Assembly: GCA_033980235.1 (NCBI GenBank)
Contig: CM067062.1
Span: 5,953,696-6,017,695 of the forward strand
Length of the DNA stretch: 64,000 nucleotides
Reading direction: 5' to 3'
Origin: Diadema setosum
Taxonomy: Eukaryota; Echinodermata; Echinoidea; Diadematoida; Diadematidae
The notes beneath the pieces were generated by a model. It was given only the letters and a program-made list of their open reading frames with translations. It had not been told where the DNA came from and did no database searches. Made by a program: the position numbers and the translations under genes. This document shows positions 34,511-51,009 of the stretch, in pieces (position 1 is the stretch's first letter; each line of letters begins with the position of its first letter).

Positions 34511-37291
34511 ACGCTGTGATGCTGCCACACTTTTTATAAGAATGACTTAGATGTGACGTGTAATATCACATGTTGAGACATTTGTTTGACTCTTTGCTGG
34601 AAACAAAACTTCAGCATGCTTCCGACTTCAGAACAATGTTTCTGTTATCTGAGACACTCGGATGATTCTGACTTGAATTCAGCAACATCGTTGTTTAGCA
34701 TGATGTCTATTAATAAACACTGTCTTTTGACATGTAGATCTTCATTTCAACCTGTTTCATTCCATTGGCATTTGTAGAGTATCGCATGATTTTGTTTCTT
34801 GTTCATGGATGTGTGTACATGTATGATAAGTTACACTGTGTTTGCGTGTGTTCGTGAGGCATATGTGTGTGCGTTTGTGCGTGTGTGTTAGCGTTTATGT
34901 GTTAAAGCTCGTAGGTGTGTTTGTGCTTAGGTGAAATTAAAAGTGAGGTGAAAATGGAGTATCGATGAAACAGTACAGAATAATGGCAGAAATTAATCAG
35001 GTTAAAAGCAAAAGCAAAAAACAAACAAACAAACAAACAAACTTCCGTGCGACTTTGAGTAACACGTACGTACATACAGTAATCGACACGCAGCACATAC
35101 ATATCTCATAATATCATGACCATGATGACAGATATTCTTTTTAATTCTTGCCTTGAACAAATCTACAGCACACAAGGAGTGAAGAAGAAATTTGTTGAAC
35201 ACAAGTTTATAGCAGGAGGGTGTGAGGGTATACTCTTAAAAAAAGACACACACACTTTTTGAATTGATGAGTTAACTTTTTCACATAAAAAGTGTAAATT
35301 CAAACTCAAAAATATTTCTATAAAACCAGACAAGCACTGATAAGTTATGACATTTCAAAGTTTCTATTTTTTTCTTGTCGAAAGAGAGATAAAGACCACA
35401 AAGACATGTTTTATGCAAATTAGTTTGAGTGATGTTCTCGTGACGGTACGAATCTTTAAATTAGTTGGTGGGTGAAAATGCTATGGAGTTTATTTTCTAG
35501 TTAATAACTTGACTTTATAACACATCAGATAAATAGTTGGAAGAAGAAGTTACAAGTTTAGCTGAAAGATATGAAACCATTCTTTTATTACAGTGGTAAA
35601 TCAATCAAGTTAACTTAAGAAAATTAAGTGAAGGTTTATTATCCTCATGTCATCACCTCATGAAGGGTGATCTGAATTGTCAGATATTAGTCTGATTGCT
35701 ATTACCATTAAACCTGAGCATGTTATCTTAAACTTCGAAATGTCTTTATCATACTTGGAGGTGGGTTGGAAGGGATTCTGATTCTGATGACACTTTCATT
35801 GCAATATCATGTGTTTGATTTTGGTTGTCTTTACCAGCGTCAACTTTGACACAGTTGAATTTCACAATACTCTTCAAAAATATCTAATGATTATGATGTA
35901 TTAGTGGGAGCTTCTGTATCAGTACTAGCCGTGTTTAGATCCTCCACGTAGTCAGACTCGGATATAGTACCATAATCACATTCGCTCTCAATGCTTGAAG
36001 TTACCTATACCAAATGATTTAGTCCAATGCTTTCCTTGACATTAGCTAGCAGATACAATTTTAAACTAAAAAACTCGTTACCAGTAATAAACAAAAACAA
36101 ACAAACAACAGCAACAGCAGCAACAAACGTACATGACTGTGAAAGACCATTTCATTAGATTTGAAGTTTTGGCTTATGACATGGCAGAGATGACAAAAAT
36201 GTTTACAGTTATGTGATTATGCTATTATTTAGTAACGAGTTTGACTACGTGGAGGATTTAAAATATGAAGAGCATGCATTCTAAATAATATGGCTACTCT
36301 ACAATCCAACATATTGATATATTCCCTTCCATGACTGTTGATAAAGGACATCAGTTCAGAGTAATTTCTGTCATATCTTCAGCAGAATATCTCACAAAAC
36401 TAATCGGACACTGCCGGAGTTAAATTGAGTTAGAAAATAATAATATTGACTGCATGTGACATGCATGTAACATGTCTCAAAATGGACGTTTAATTCTGGC
36501 GTGAATTTACAGGATCACCACCAAATCTTAGCCCTAAACTGCTCCTCCCCTAATACCAGAACGTTGCTATATCCTCGTTAACACCATGTAACGTGTTAAC
36601 ATTAATAGCAGACTCCTTTAATATCATTACTATTATTGTAGAGTAGTTGGTTCACATACACTCTGTAATTATCCCTTTCCCCCCTTACCCTTTCCCCTCT
36701 CTCTATCTCTAAAATAATTATCTACAGTAGCTTAGTATAGGGTCTCCATACCGTCAAGCCTCGGCTTATTTTGGAGACTCTTCTGTTTAAGTTCCCTAAG
36801 CTGTTTGTACTTGTTTTGTTTTGTACTAAAAACTATGTGTCGATATACTGCTTGTCAAAAATGACTTGTACACAATCATATCTGATGTTACGAAATTAAG
36901 CAGAAATAAATCAAATCAAATCAAATCAAATCAAACCACATCAACTGGAATACAATAATCATATTCTTACAAAGGTAACTGTAATAAAGTTTAGTTTTCT
37001 CCATAATAAGCACCAGAACATCATGCTATTCATACATCAGCACACATGGTGACAATCTGTATGTTTTTTTTTTATTCTCATGGTTTGATAAAGCTCAGGA
37101 ATTAAAACAAAAATATTCATTATATACCGAAAGGATATTAAGACGAAATTTTCTGAATAACCAATTGTCTCATATTTGCTCAGGTTCTCGTTGAAGTGAT
37201 TCCTCAAAAAGATGACTTTTGTTGATGTATTTTTCTTTTGAGAAAATGTTCATCAATGTCTGATGAATAGCTCACCATCCAACCATGGCGA
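34511..37291. other. 3' flank of homeobox copy 2 and unit-B intergenic blocks
   Basis: Includes a GT-rich run (34840-34890) and a block to about 35650 that aligns with 12440-13230 and 46142-46960. From 35660 to 37110 unit B differs from A and C and lacks the homeobox remnant found there. A truncated LINE 3' end with an (AAATC)n tail occupies about 36630-36945. No gene seen. Confidence 0.6.
36630..36945 (+). mobile_element. LINE 3' end with (AAATC)n tail
   Basis: The segment ends in GAAATAAATCAAATCAAATC repeats (36904-36936), the kind of short tandem tail left by non-LTR retrotransposons. No coding part remains. The left boundary is approximate. Confidence 0.5.
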
Positions 37292-37365
37292 AATTTCCTT
37301 ATGCGCTGTTTATTCATTAAAGCGTATATATACGCTTGAATGAATAAACAGCGCATAAGGAAATT
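37292..37365. repeat. 74-bp near-perfect palindrome
   Basis: The two 37-bp halves (37292-37328, 37329-37365) are reverse complements with a single mismatch, centred on GTATATATAC. Units A and C lack it at the aligned place, so it was gained in unit B. Confidence 0.95.
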
Positions 37366-39325
37366 AAGGCACAATTATTATTACTCGCTGTGATTTTCAG
37401 ATAAACACATAATGTTTGAGATATGTGGAAAACCCTTCTAAGTTCTATATAATAGAAGCGTTCAGAGTGAAAAGTCACGAAGAATAATGCAGGCATTCTT
37501 CTGAAAGCTGCTTTTATCGCCGCCATTTTGTCAGTGTTACATAGTGCACCTCTCTGTTCAAAAGCTTACTCTTCATGTTTTGTTTGGGTCTTGATCTTAA
37601 AAGTAAGATCATATTCAATATATAAATGTGTTCGCCTTCGCTGAACAGCCAAACAGATTGTGATCCCACACTTCCGAGCGGGACTTCGGAACCAGACATA
37701 ATTCAGCAGTATTGAACCGGGAAGTACGGCAAACTTGGTAAGCATACGAAACGATATACACACCGTATGCATGTTACTTGTGCCTGGCACGGAGTTTTAC
37801 AGAATTTGATGCCTGTTTATCAAAAGCTTAGAATTTATTCTTCCTCGTTTGTTCATTCAACATTTCTGTTATGATTTTCCTGCTTTTGTTCAAAATGTAT
37901 TTATATAACATAAACCAAAGTCTAAGGACTTCATCGCAAATTAGTGTAAAGAGATCGGCGTTTGAGGAAATTGTAAACATGAGAAGAACTTGATACAAGT
38001 CAAACCTCAGTAGGACTCCCTTCCACTGTGCAGTGGCCTGCTCAATCACTTCCTCTTTACAACTGAAATACAAGAGACAGGTGGCTATTCATGTTTATTT
38101 CTTTAACTCTTTTATAGTGTCAGCAGGTAAGTGACAGATTTACTCAAAAAGCCTTTGTTGTGGATGTGCAGCTAATTGGTTAAAAAAAATAATGATGGTG
38201 CTAAGACATGTTCCCTTCCTTAAAATGCATTTCGTTGAATTTGAGTCCCCACAGTTATTAACATGACAATAACATTTTGGAATATCAGCAGACCTGGTAA
38301 TACTTTGTTAGCTACATGTCAAAGAGGTAATTGTTTTTTTTTTCTCATTAAACAATCAATTGTTGATATTTAAGAACTTGAAACAGAATGTGTGGCATTC
38401 GCTTCAGTTATTAGGAGCAAGATGGTAGAACTTTACTATTCAGCGATCCAGGTGATGTCACTTTGTGTATTAGCGAAAGCAGACAGACCTCTCCTCTCTC
38501 CTTTCTCCTATCCTATCTCTATGCAAGTCATCCCTCCCCTTAGATATGTTATGTATTATGTACGAGGACTGCATGCAAATCAAGCCCTTCTGCGTTATTC
38601 ATTCCATCACTGATAATTATGTTCTGTTGTACATTGTAAAGACAATGAAGAAACTGTATTGCTGTACATTCTAAAGGTAATGAAGAAACTTACCTTGTTA
38701 GCAATTAATGTTTATGTATATCCATTTGTATGTATGGTACCATCAATGTATATGATATATGTGTATCTGCATGAGCAATGGTATAATGTAGGAACCAATA
38801 AAATAAAATCAAATCAAATCAAACTATGTCGTACTGATAGGATTTTCTGTCACTATTATTTCTCTTTTTGTTTACTGTTTGAATGATTTCAATTCGCTTG
38901 ATTTTTGTTTGTGTTATTGGGAATGATGGGAGGGGCTCATGCAGAATTGAGGTAAGTGTGATATATGTATTCAAATCAACAATGAAGGTTGCTATCCTGG
39001 GCGTAAACAATGAAAGCATCCCATCGAAGTTTACACATATTGTGTTCTCCTCCATTCAAATGAACCACCATAAATCAAATTTATTAAGGCCAAATTTAAA
39101 GCATTCATCAGCTGTTCATAATAAATTTATAATATTGACACAAATTGTACGTTATTAATTTGTCCGATATCAACGTAAGCGTTCTTACACCATGCTTTCC
39201 ATGAACTTCTCAATTTTGGTGTAAATGCTAATATCATATTTCTGCTTGTACTCGTTGGTGCGTTTACCTTTATGTGCTTTTGTTTTGTTTTGTTTGTTTG
39301 TTTTGCTACCTGAAGGACAGACACT
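37366..39325. other. Downstream block of unit B and 5' flank of TRIM-C
   Basis: Aligns with unit A 13900-15000. A second short-tailed retroelement end lies at about 38540-38823 ((AAATC)n at 38806). The last 140 bp match the leaders of the other TRIM genes, but the CAGA run has shrunk to GGACAGACAC and a TTTTG-rich run precedes it (39275-39305). No gene seen. Confidence 0.6.
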
Positions 39326-41159
39326 ATGGCAACGTCTCATGAAATCAGCAGCCAGAATATGGAGTGTCCTATCTGTCTGACAATAATTAACCAACCCAAA
39401 TCACTGGAATGTTCTCACACCTTCTGTAAAGACTGTTTGAAACGCATCTATCAAACTCAGCCAAACCAAAAAGTTGTAAAATGCCCTGTATGCAGGAAAG
39501 AAACGCCCCTACCTAGTGGAGATGTGAGTAAGTTACAAACAGTCGTACCCCTAAATTCTCTAGTGTATGAAGTTAAGACGAAGGATCCAACAAGCACAAT
39601 TTGTGAGAAGGACGAGTGGTTGCCAGCTGTGTCCTTCTATCAGGACTGTGCAAAATATATGTGTAAATCGAATGAGAACGCACACTCTATTTGGGAACCG
39701 GTCTCCAACCACGAAGTAGTGCCCATGAGCGAGGGGCTCTTGGGAAAAGTTCCGCTTAAGAGGTGACGGAAATGTGAGAAACATCCTAACGACGATGTGG
39801 AATGTTTCTGCATCAGATGTCGGGAGTATGTCTGTCGTAAGTGCGGGACGAGGCATTTTGAAGAAGGGCATCAGATCGAAGAGGCTGCTATCCATGATGA
39901 GAGATTGATGGAAAATATCAAGGAATTAGAAGAAAGGACAAAATCAAAGAGAGCAACCATTGAAAACCATATCGATTTTATAGAGACCCAGCGTAATGAA
40001 ATAACAAACATGATGAGAAGACTCACTGATGACATCGACAAGACGTATGAGGAATACATGCAGCTATTATCAACCAGAAGAGAGACCTTGAAATGTCAAG
40101 TGAAACGATTGTCTGAAAAATTCGAGAAGAAATTACAGGCCATGGAGGAAGAGAGTCACAGAACAATTCATCACATAAACACCATGGAAGAGCGGGTAAT
40201 TAACAGTATTAAGGTACCGCTAGAGAAAGACGCCTTGTTTGCACACGGCAGGCTGTGCAAGATCTTGAATAGCCTTCTTGGACGAGATGATCCTGACGAG
40301 AAATCACCGAGAGGTGTTGCAGAACGAGCTCAGAAGATTTTATTTAATAGATGCGTGAAGGTTAATGAACTTCGTCTGGGAGAGCTGGCGAGGTTACAAG
40401 TGGGATGTCAAAACAGAATTAAAGTTTCCAGTCAAAGACAGCATGAACTGTATGACTCGTGTACCAGACGGTAAGATCGCAGTTGGTTCCCATTTAGGCG
40501 GAATCCATCTCTTATACTCCCAGACAGTGCTGAATGATGTCAAAATCCAAGAAATTGGATTCCTATCTGATGGTCGAAGTGTTGTACGTGACATGTACAA
40601 CAGGATGTCACTATACACTCCACAGTGGGAGAAGCTTGACGTCACGTTCGAGATGATGAGCGTCAATGAAGGACGGTATGGTGGTCTCACTGTGGATAGA
40701 GATGATAATATCTACGTGGGTTATAGGAAGCCAAAAATGATCCAGGTATTTACTGCACAGGGTGGTGAGCCAGTCAGGGAAATTTTGTGTGATGGACCTA
40801 CACCTCAGCAGTTATTCTCCTTTTACAACACGGGTAAACTGATACTGAGAGATCCATCAGGTATCGTGTGTCTTGATGGTGAGGGAAGAAGGGGGAATGT
40901 CTTGAAGAAGAAGGGTACGTCTGCCTGGCCAGCTGTTTGTCGAGATGATTCAGTCATTGTAGCCTGGGTGAAGCATGAGGAGGGTCTCGTCAGTATCGAT
41001 CGATACACGAGAGATTTCGAGTACTTGCACAATATCATCACTGATTTCAAAATACAGATACCAAAGAAAAGATGTTGGTACTATCTGCAGGAGTTTGAGA
41101 GTCGTGAGATAGCTTTCTGCACTGCAGATATACTCTACACATTTGATGCGATATTGTGA
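39326..41159 (+). pseudogene. TRIM-C pseudogene
   Basis: A full-length TRIM homologue broken in at least two places. Codon 147 is TGA (39764-39766) where TRIM-B has CGA, and one extra base near 40388 shifts the frame before the propeller-like region. The reading frame continues as homologous sequence after each break (39797-40380 and 40365-41159). The RING ligands are intact, but B-box 1 has lost several Cys residues (STIC, SFYQDC, CKSN), and a net 15 bp is missing near 40512. A truncated RING/B-box1 peptide of 146 residues could still be made. The last third is closer to TRIM-A than to B or D (for example SIDRYTRDFEYLHN). Confidence 0.9.
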
Positions 41160-45235
<4,076 letters not shown>

Positions 45236-46103
45236 TTATCTTCTGTGAAAAAAATCGTATTTACAAATTTTGTTGAAGATGGAAAAATAAATGAATGAAT
45301 GAATAAAAGTCGGCATGGTAGAACTGTAAGACTGTAATATTTCGCCGAGTCATTGAGCTTTCATAGCTAAAAAATGTAAATTTCTTCAAAAGTATGTATC
45401 TTTGAGGATGTTCCTGTCGTGTTAACCAACTATTATTACACATAATATCATCTAGTCATTAGAATATTGCAGGTTAGTTATCTTTGGCATAGTAAAGCAT
45501 TCATATTCTTTATCATAACTGGCATTCTTTCCAGTCCTGTACAGCACGCTTTACGCTCATGTTATACGTGACAAGAACATTACACTATCGTTAGACGTCT
45601 GTACATGAATGATGACATGATTTACATTCATATACAGTGCATTTACATTCTCCTTTTCTCAATTTTGTTACGACCGAAATTTCAGTGTTCCTTTACGATC
45701 ATTTCCTCCTCATTGTAACATTGTGAAATTTGACCATTCATCTATATATACCACGTTACATATTATACCATTTTGTAATCATCTCCTTTGTACTCTCGGT
45801 ACAGTGTATCTCTCTCCTCTCCCATCTCTATACAAGAAGTGAAACAGTCGAGGGTTCAGCATTTCATCCGATGTAACTTTAATCAAATGATAATAAGCAT
45901 TAATTTGTACCAGAATAACTTGTAATGTTGGTCTGTTCATACTACTCTTTGGTTCTTCTGGATATACAATTTGTATGTTTATTCTTGTTGTATGCTTCAA
46001 TCATTTGACATTTTTCTACTTTCCGGTGTTTGTTTCTCATGTGTCTTGGCAAAAGTTCATTACATCACTAATACATTTTGAGAACTTTGTGTCCATGTCT
46101 CCA

Positions 46104-46144
<41 letters not shown>

Positions 46145-47162
46145 TTATGTGTAAAAGCGAGTTCCCGTGTATGCGTAAGGGTTAATGTTCATAGATGTAA
46201 TGTGTTTGTGCGTGATGCTTTGAGTGAAATTATGAGTGGATTTGGTGATCTTCACAGAAAATTTCTTGGGGAGATGGGCTGGAATTTCGGATGAACTTGC
46301 CAGTCACCAATGAAATGATATGTGGGGAAATCGAAAATATAAAAAAGAAAGTTAAGGATAATTTACGATACATATACACATGGTGGAAATATGTTGGTTT
46401 ATCAAAATGAACAAGAAGACAAAACTGCCAAACGACATTGATGGCACACAATCCATGATAAATGCATATAGAAAGAAACGTCTTCGTTTTCCTTCAGAGC
46501 TAATCAATAGTGAAAAAAAAATACTGTTTGACACATTTTATATAGTAAGAGTCTTTTACTCTGACAAAAAAAAAAGTTTCACTCCTTAACAAGTCAACTT
46601 ATACGAACAAACACTAGATATTTCAATGTAACCAAGCAAATATTAGATAAACTGCATCATTTTAAAGTTTCTTTCTTTCGAAACTGAGATATGGATCATA
46701 AAAGACACGTTGAATTCAAATTAAATGAGGTGATATCACATATTACAAAATTTCCATCAGTTGTTACATTAATACTGGTTTTTTGTCAATGTTTTTGCTG
46801 TACAACACGTCGAATAAAAAATATAGATAAATAAGTATGATTGCACCTCTAGAATAAGTTTAGCCGACTGACATTACACAATTCTTTTGTTGCAAAAACC
46901 AATCAATTCATGTATGATAGCCAAAGGAAAGTCAGTGGAGGTTTATGAGGCTCATATCATCGCTTCATCAAAATTTTGAAATATTATCGTTACTGCATTT
47001 TTTTTTTTTTTTGCATTGACGCGATGATCATTCCGAAATATTTACTTTCCTTGGGTTTTCGTCAACTCTGAAATAATCAACCTTTCAGAGAGGAATAGTC
47101 CATTGTTTCGAAGTTAAATCATATCTTTGCACAAACCAGGATTTTTACAAACCCAATCCGGT
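45236..47162. other. Conserved block upstream of the unit-C homeobox pseudogene, with (GT)n
   Basis: Aligns with 8550-9003 and 12014-13407 in unit A. A pure GT run lies at about 46105-46142 at the position matching the unit-B homeobox segment. No gene seen. Confidence 0.7.
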
Positions 47163-47366
47163 ATGGCTGATTCACCGCTCTCCCTTCTCCCTCAAGTCTC
47201 GACGTCCGTTCCTACCAAAGGCCTTCGTCGTCGAGTCGTTGACGTCCGACCGTGTTCACCGAATGGCAGCTCGAGAAGATGAAGGCTGAATTCGACGTTG
47301 ACAGATGTCCTGACACCGTTTTAAAAAAGAAAATGGCTGATGGGTCTCAATGAAGACAGATTACAA
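47163..47366 (+). pseudogene. Decayed pmar1-like homeobox exon 1 (unit C)
   Basis: Starts ATGGCTGATTCACCGCTCTC and ends CAAGTATTT like an exon 1/donor junction. Against copy 2 it has an 8-bp gain near 47232 and a 5-bp loss near 47337, both frame-shifting, and no WFQN-coding exon 2 follows. The homeodomain region is still recognisable (GAATGGCAGCTCGAG). It shares AAAAAAGAAAATGGCTG with the unit-A pseudogene, supporting a common decayed ancestor. Confidence 0.88.
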
Positions 47367-47761
47367 GTATTTAAAAGAAAAGTGAGAAAAAAAGAAGAAA
47401 AAACCTCCATAAAATCTGATATCAAAATCTTTCTGCATTAGCAAAACATCTTGGCTCTTTGATCGTGTATTTTTTTTTTCTCAGACGTTGAAAATATCAC
47501 AGCAGAAGGGTATATGACAGAATTTTCTATATAACCAAATTGTCGTATTTTACTCAGATTCTCTTCGAAGTGATGCATGAACATGACTTTTGTTTACATA
47601 TTTCTTTAAAACAAATCTCATCTCAACTTAATGTCGTATGAACAGCTCCCTGGACAAGGCGGCATTCTGTTATGAGCTGTGATTTTCAGTATTGTGTTTG
47701 AGATGTGGGGAAAACCCGCTTCTATAAAAGAGGCTCGCAGTGTAAAGGTCAGGGAAAATAC
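47367..47761. other. Downstream block of unit C
   Basis: Aligns with 13620-14015 of unit A up to the solo LTR. The last bases, ATAC (47758-47761), are the left target duplication. No gene seen. Confidence 0.6.
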
Positions 47762-48552
47762 TGTAACAAAATTGGCCTTTGACCTGAGAGGGCAGCAGAT
47801 AGTTAGAAATCTCCTGTACCGTGTAAAAACCAACGGATGGAAGACACACACATGTATAAACAAATGCCAGTGTTTCCAGTGTGGCGGCTAGCACCCATTG
47901 CCACTTGGCCTGGGATATAAAAAGCCACGTGTGTGGAGTGAAAGTTCAGGTTTACAGCAGTCTTACAGTTCAGTCAGTAACTGAATAGCTCAGCAACTTC
48001 AGCTCTCATACCTCCTTGGTTATGCAGGGAAGCTGGGAGTTACTACAGTGCATGCTTGCAGTTTGCAGCTGCAGTAGCAGTGTGCAGGTTCAGTTTGTAC
48101 AGTACTACGATATAACGCAAGCATTTAGTTCAGTGTTCTCCAGATAGAAGTTGCAAGACAGCAGTTCGGAGTTGTGTTTATTCATTCAGCTAATACTACG
48201 ACTGTTCCGTTCCCTTATACATGCCATTAGATTACCGCTGGGCCTGGTTGCTACCAGCAAATAAAGACAATTGAGACGGTATGTATTAGTTGCTTCTGGT
48301 GCAAATTATTATCGTGAAGCCGCCTCATCTGATCATGCTGATAATGATTGTGTGACGTGTGCCATGCCAGATTGCATAGTTCTACATGTGAATGAAGAGT
48401 GTATTTGCCAGCAGCGATGAATTACCTGTCCGAGGTGAAGTGCGTGTGTGAAAGGGATTATGAGTGCTGAGTTGGAGCCACCTATATAATTAGTAATTAC
48501 TCCAGCGACAAGTAGCACGGCATAATAAACATCAATACCCAAAATCGCTACA
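47762..48552 (+). mobile_element. Solo LTR, 791 bp, with 4-bp target duplication
   Basis: Begins TGTAACAAAATTGG and ends TCGCTACA (TG…CA). ATAC flanks both sides (47758-47761, 48553-48556), and unit A shows the empty site (ATAAATACAGTCATTCC, near 14017). Promoter-like TATAAAAAG is at 47916-47924 and a poly(A) signal AATAAA at 48260-48265, in the order expected for U3-R-U5. No internal retroelement genes are next to it, so it is the product of LTR-LTR recombination. Retroelement clade cannot be told. Confidence 0.85.
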
Positions 48553-51009
48553 ATACATTCATTCCCCCTGAATCGCCCGACCATTTTGTCAGTGCTTCGT
48601 AATTCATATCTCTTTCCAGAAACTGTTTCTTCGCGTTGTGTTTGGGTCTTAAAAGTAAAAGCATATTCAATATAGGTGTTCATCTTCGCTGAACAGACAA
48701 CAGGTTGTAATCCCATGCCTAAAATGTAGGCTTTATTCGGAGCCAGGCACAAATCAGAAAAATTGAACCCGGGAGTACAGCAAACTTGGTGAGCATACAT
48801 GATATAATGATATAAATGCATGCATGTTACTAGTGTCTGCTTAACAGGTAGCTTTACAAACAATGCATGTCTATGAAATAAGCTTAGAATTGATTCTCCC
48901 TTGTTTGTTCGGTCAACACTGGCTGCATTTGTTCAACGCGTTTAACCCAACAACCTACATAATAGTTCTCCAAACAGAAAAAAAAACACACCCTGGTATA
49001 CATCCTTAATAGGCCTAATGATGTGCTATTGCTTTCATCAGCTGTCTCCTTCTGTACAAATATATTTGTGAGATGACATCGCTATAATTCTTCTGATCTA
49101 CATCTTAACAAACGATGGTCATGTCGTGTAAGGAACTTGTGAATCGAACCTAGTATCATCTACTTCTTTCCAGGCAGCTATGCTCCATACCACTGTGCAG
49201 GCTATCCCTGATTGCCGACAGTATCACGATAAAACTTCAAACAAATACTCAGGCTCGAAAATTCTGACAGTGTTATGTTAAACACTCTTTACAAATAAAG
49301 TTTTATACAGGGAAAAATTAAGTACCAGTAATAAAAATCAGAGCGTATCTTCACCCCTCTGCTTTAGTCATCTCTTGCTGTCATGTTGTTTGATTAAAAA
49401 CATTAATTCGGAAATAAATCAACGCCTGAGGAATTCATCACTAATTAATGCAGAGATAGTTTTGGGATTAGGAGACATTATGAGTAGAATTTGATACAAG
49501 TCAAACGTCTTAAGGACTTCCCTTTTTACTGTGTCATCAGTGGCCTGCTAAATCACTTTTTCATGACTTGAACAACTGAAAACCGAGAGAGAGAGAGAGC
49601 TGGCTCTTAGTAATTATGTCCTTCCCTCTAATAACTTTCGACGCATTTTAGTCCCTCCAAAGTCGTTAAACACGACAACCTAAATTGTAGGAAGATTAGC
49701 AAAGCTGGTAATGCTTTCAGACTACATGGCCACACTAAAATAGCGTGTAAATATGCTAGTAACGGACAGATATACACCTCGGGATGTTTATATCCGTAAA
49801 ATGTTATGTCCGTAACCTCATAGGTACATGTGTAGTTTAATCATTAATGCTATCCCGGGTGTTCATCAAGAAAGCTTACATCTAAACGTAGGGAATCCCA
49901 TTTGCATGCCTTAAATGAAGAGTTGTATAAATACAGTGGTATGTTGAAGAGAGTGTCATTTTAGAAACTCCCATAAAGTATTGAAAGTGGAAGGTAACAT
50001 TTAGTACATTTTTATTGACCGTTAGATTTTGAATTGAATTTTTTTTCGGGGCTCACCGAAAATTCCAGTACATTACTAGGCTACCTTTGCAGACCAATGC
50101 ACTGCATGTGTGTCCATCATGTATATTTTGTGAAGAAAGTTCATCAAAACTTACAAACATTTCTATATACATTCTTGCCACACACTCTATATGTTATTAC
50201 ATCAGCTCTTATCCTTTTAGATTTGTGTTTATAGATAAAAAATACAGAAGACTGCAACAAAAAGGATTAAGTGTGGCTGACACACAGAACTACTGAGTAG
50301 TTGAGTTTTGTGCATTATTCAAATTGTAGATAACTGTTGACTTCCAAATTTCTCAGCAGTAGCCTAAACAAGTCCCCTGAGGTTCATGTTTAATGTTTTG
50401 CTGCATTTTGGGAGGTCTGTAAAAGGTATCCCCTACCTTTAAATGACACTGAATTTTCAAATGAAGATGGAGCTCTTTACAGACAATATCTAGTGAGGGA
50501 TATAGGAAACAAATCATGGCAGTCTACAGTCCTGATCATTTTGCTGGGGGCCAGATTTATTTCAGGTACATAAACCTAGAAAGGACAGTCATGTTGATCA
50601 AATATTATGGAGCCTTCCTTACAGGACACACTGCTTAAGAATTTTTTCATCCCTATTGAGGGTGGGTAAAACATAATTTAATCCCAGACAGAATATCTTT
50701 TTTATGTCTATATCTCTGACCCTGGCGTATATGGCAGTGTATGGGGTAAATGAACAACTTTACACATGTCTTCCAAGACAAACGAAACCAGCGTTACATG
50801 CAAATGAGGTAAAAATCAATACTATATCTCAAGGATATGGGCATTTGTCTTGAAGGACACGTTTTTAAATGACATACAAAAAACAGCCAAACGGACATTC
50901 GTCTCTACATGATAATCTCTATTATTTCGCTCACATTTGCATTGACAAATGATTGATATTCACTTTGATATGGCATTTTTTTTTATTTTACAATATCGCT
51001 GAGGATATT
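48553..51009. other. Intergenic region of unit C with SINE-like remnant
   Basis: No gene seen. Aligns with unit A 14018-16570 in pieces. Contains the diverged inverted-repeat/tRNA-like segment (49030-49380) and a GA run (49588). Confidence 0.6.
49141..49204 (-). repeat. tRNA-like SINE piece
   Basis: On the minus strand an A-box-like TAGCCTGCACAGTGG (49204-49190) is followed by a B-box GGTTCGATTC (49150-49141). It belongs to the segment that in unit A carries a tRNA-like piece on the opposite strand (15770-15823). It is a SINE relic, not a tRNA gene. Confidence 0.55.

Noticed and set aside
36904..36936. Short regularly spaced repeats considered as a CRISPR-like array
   Set aside because: It is a simple (AAATC)n retroelement tail without spacers in a eukaryotic context.
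48333..48863. 176-codon minus-strand frame
   Set aside because: It crosses the right boundary of the solo LTR into unit DNA and has no recognisable domain.
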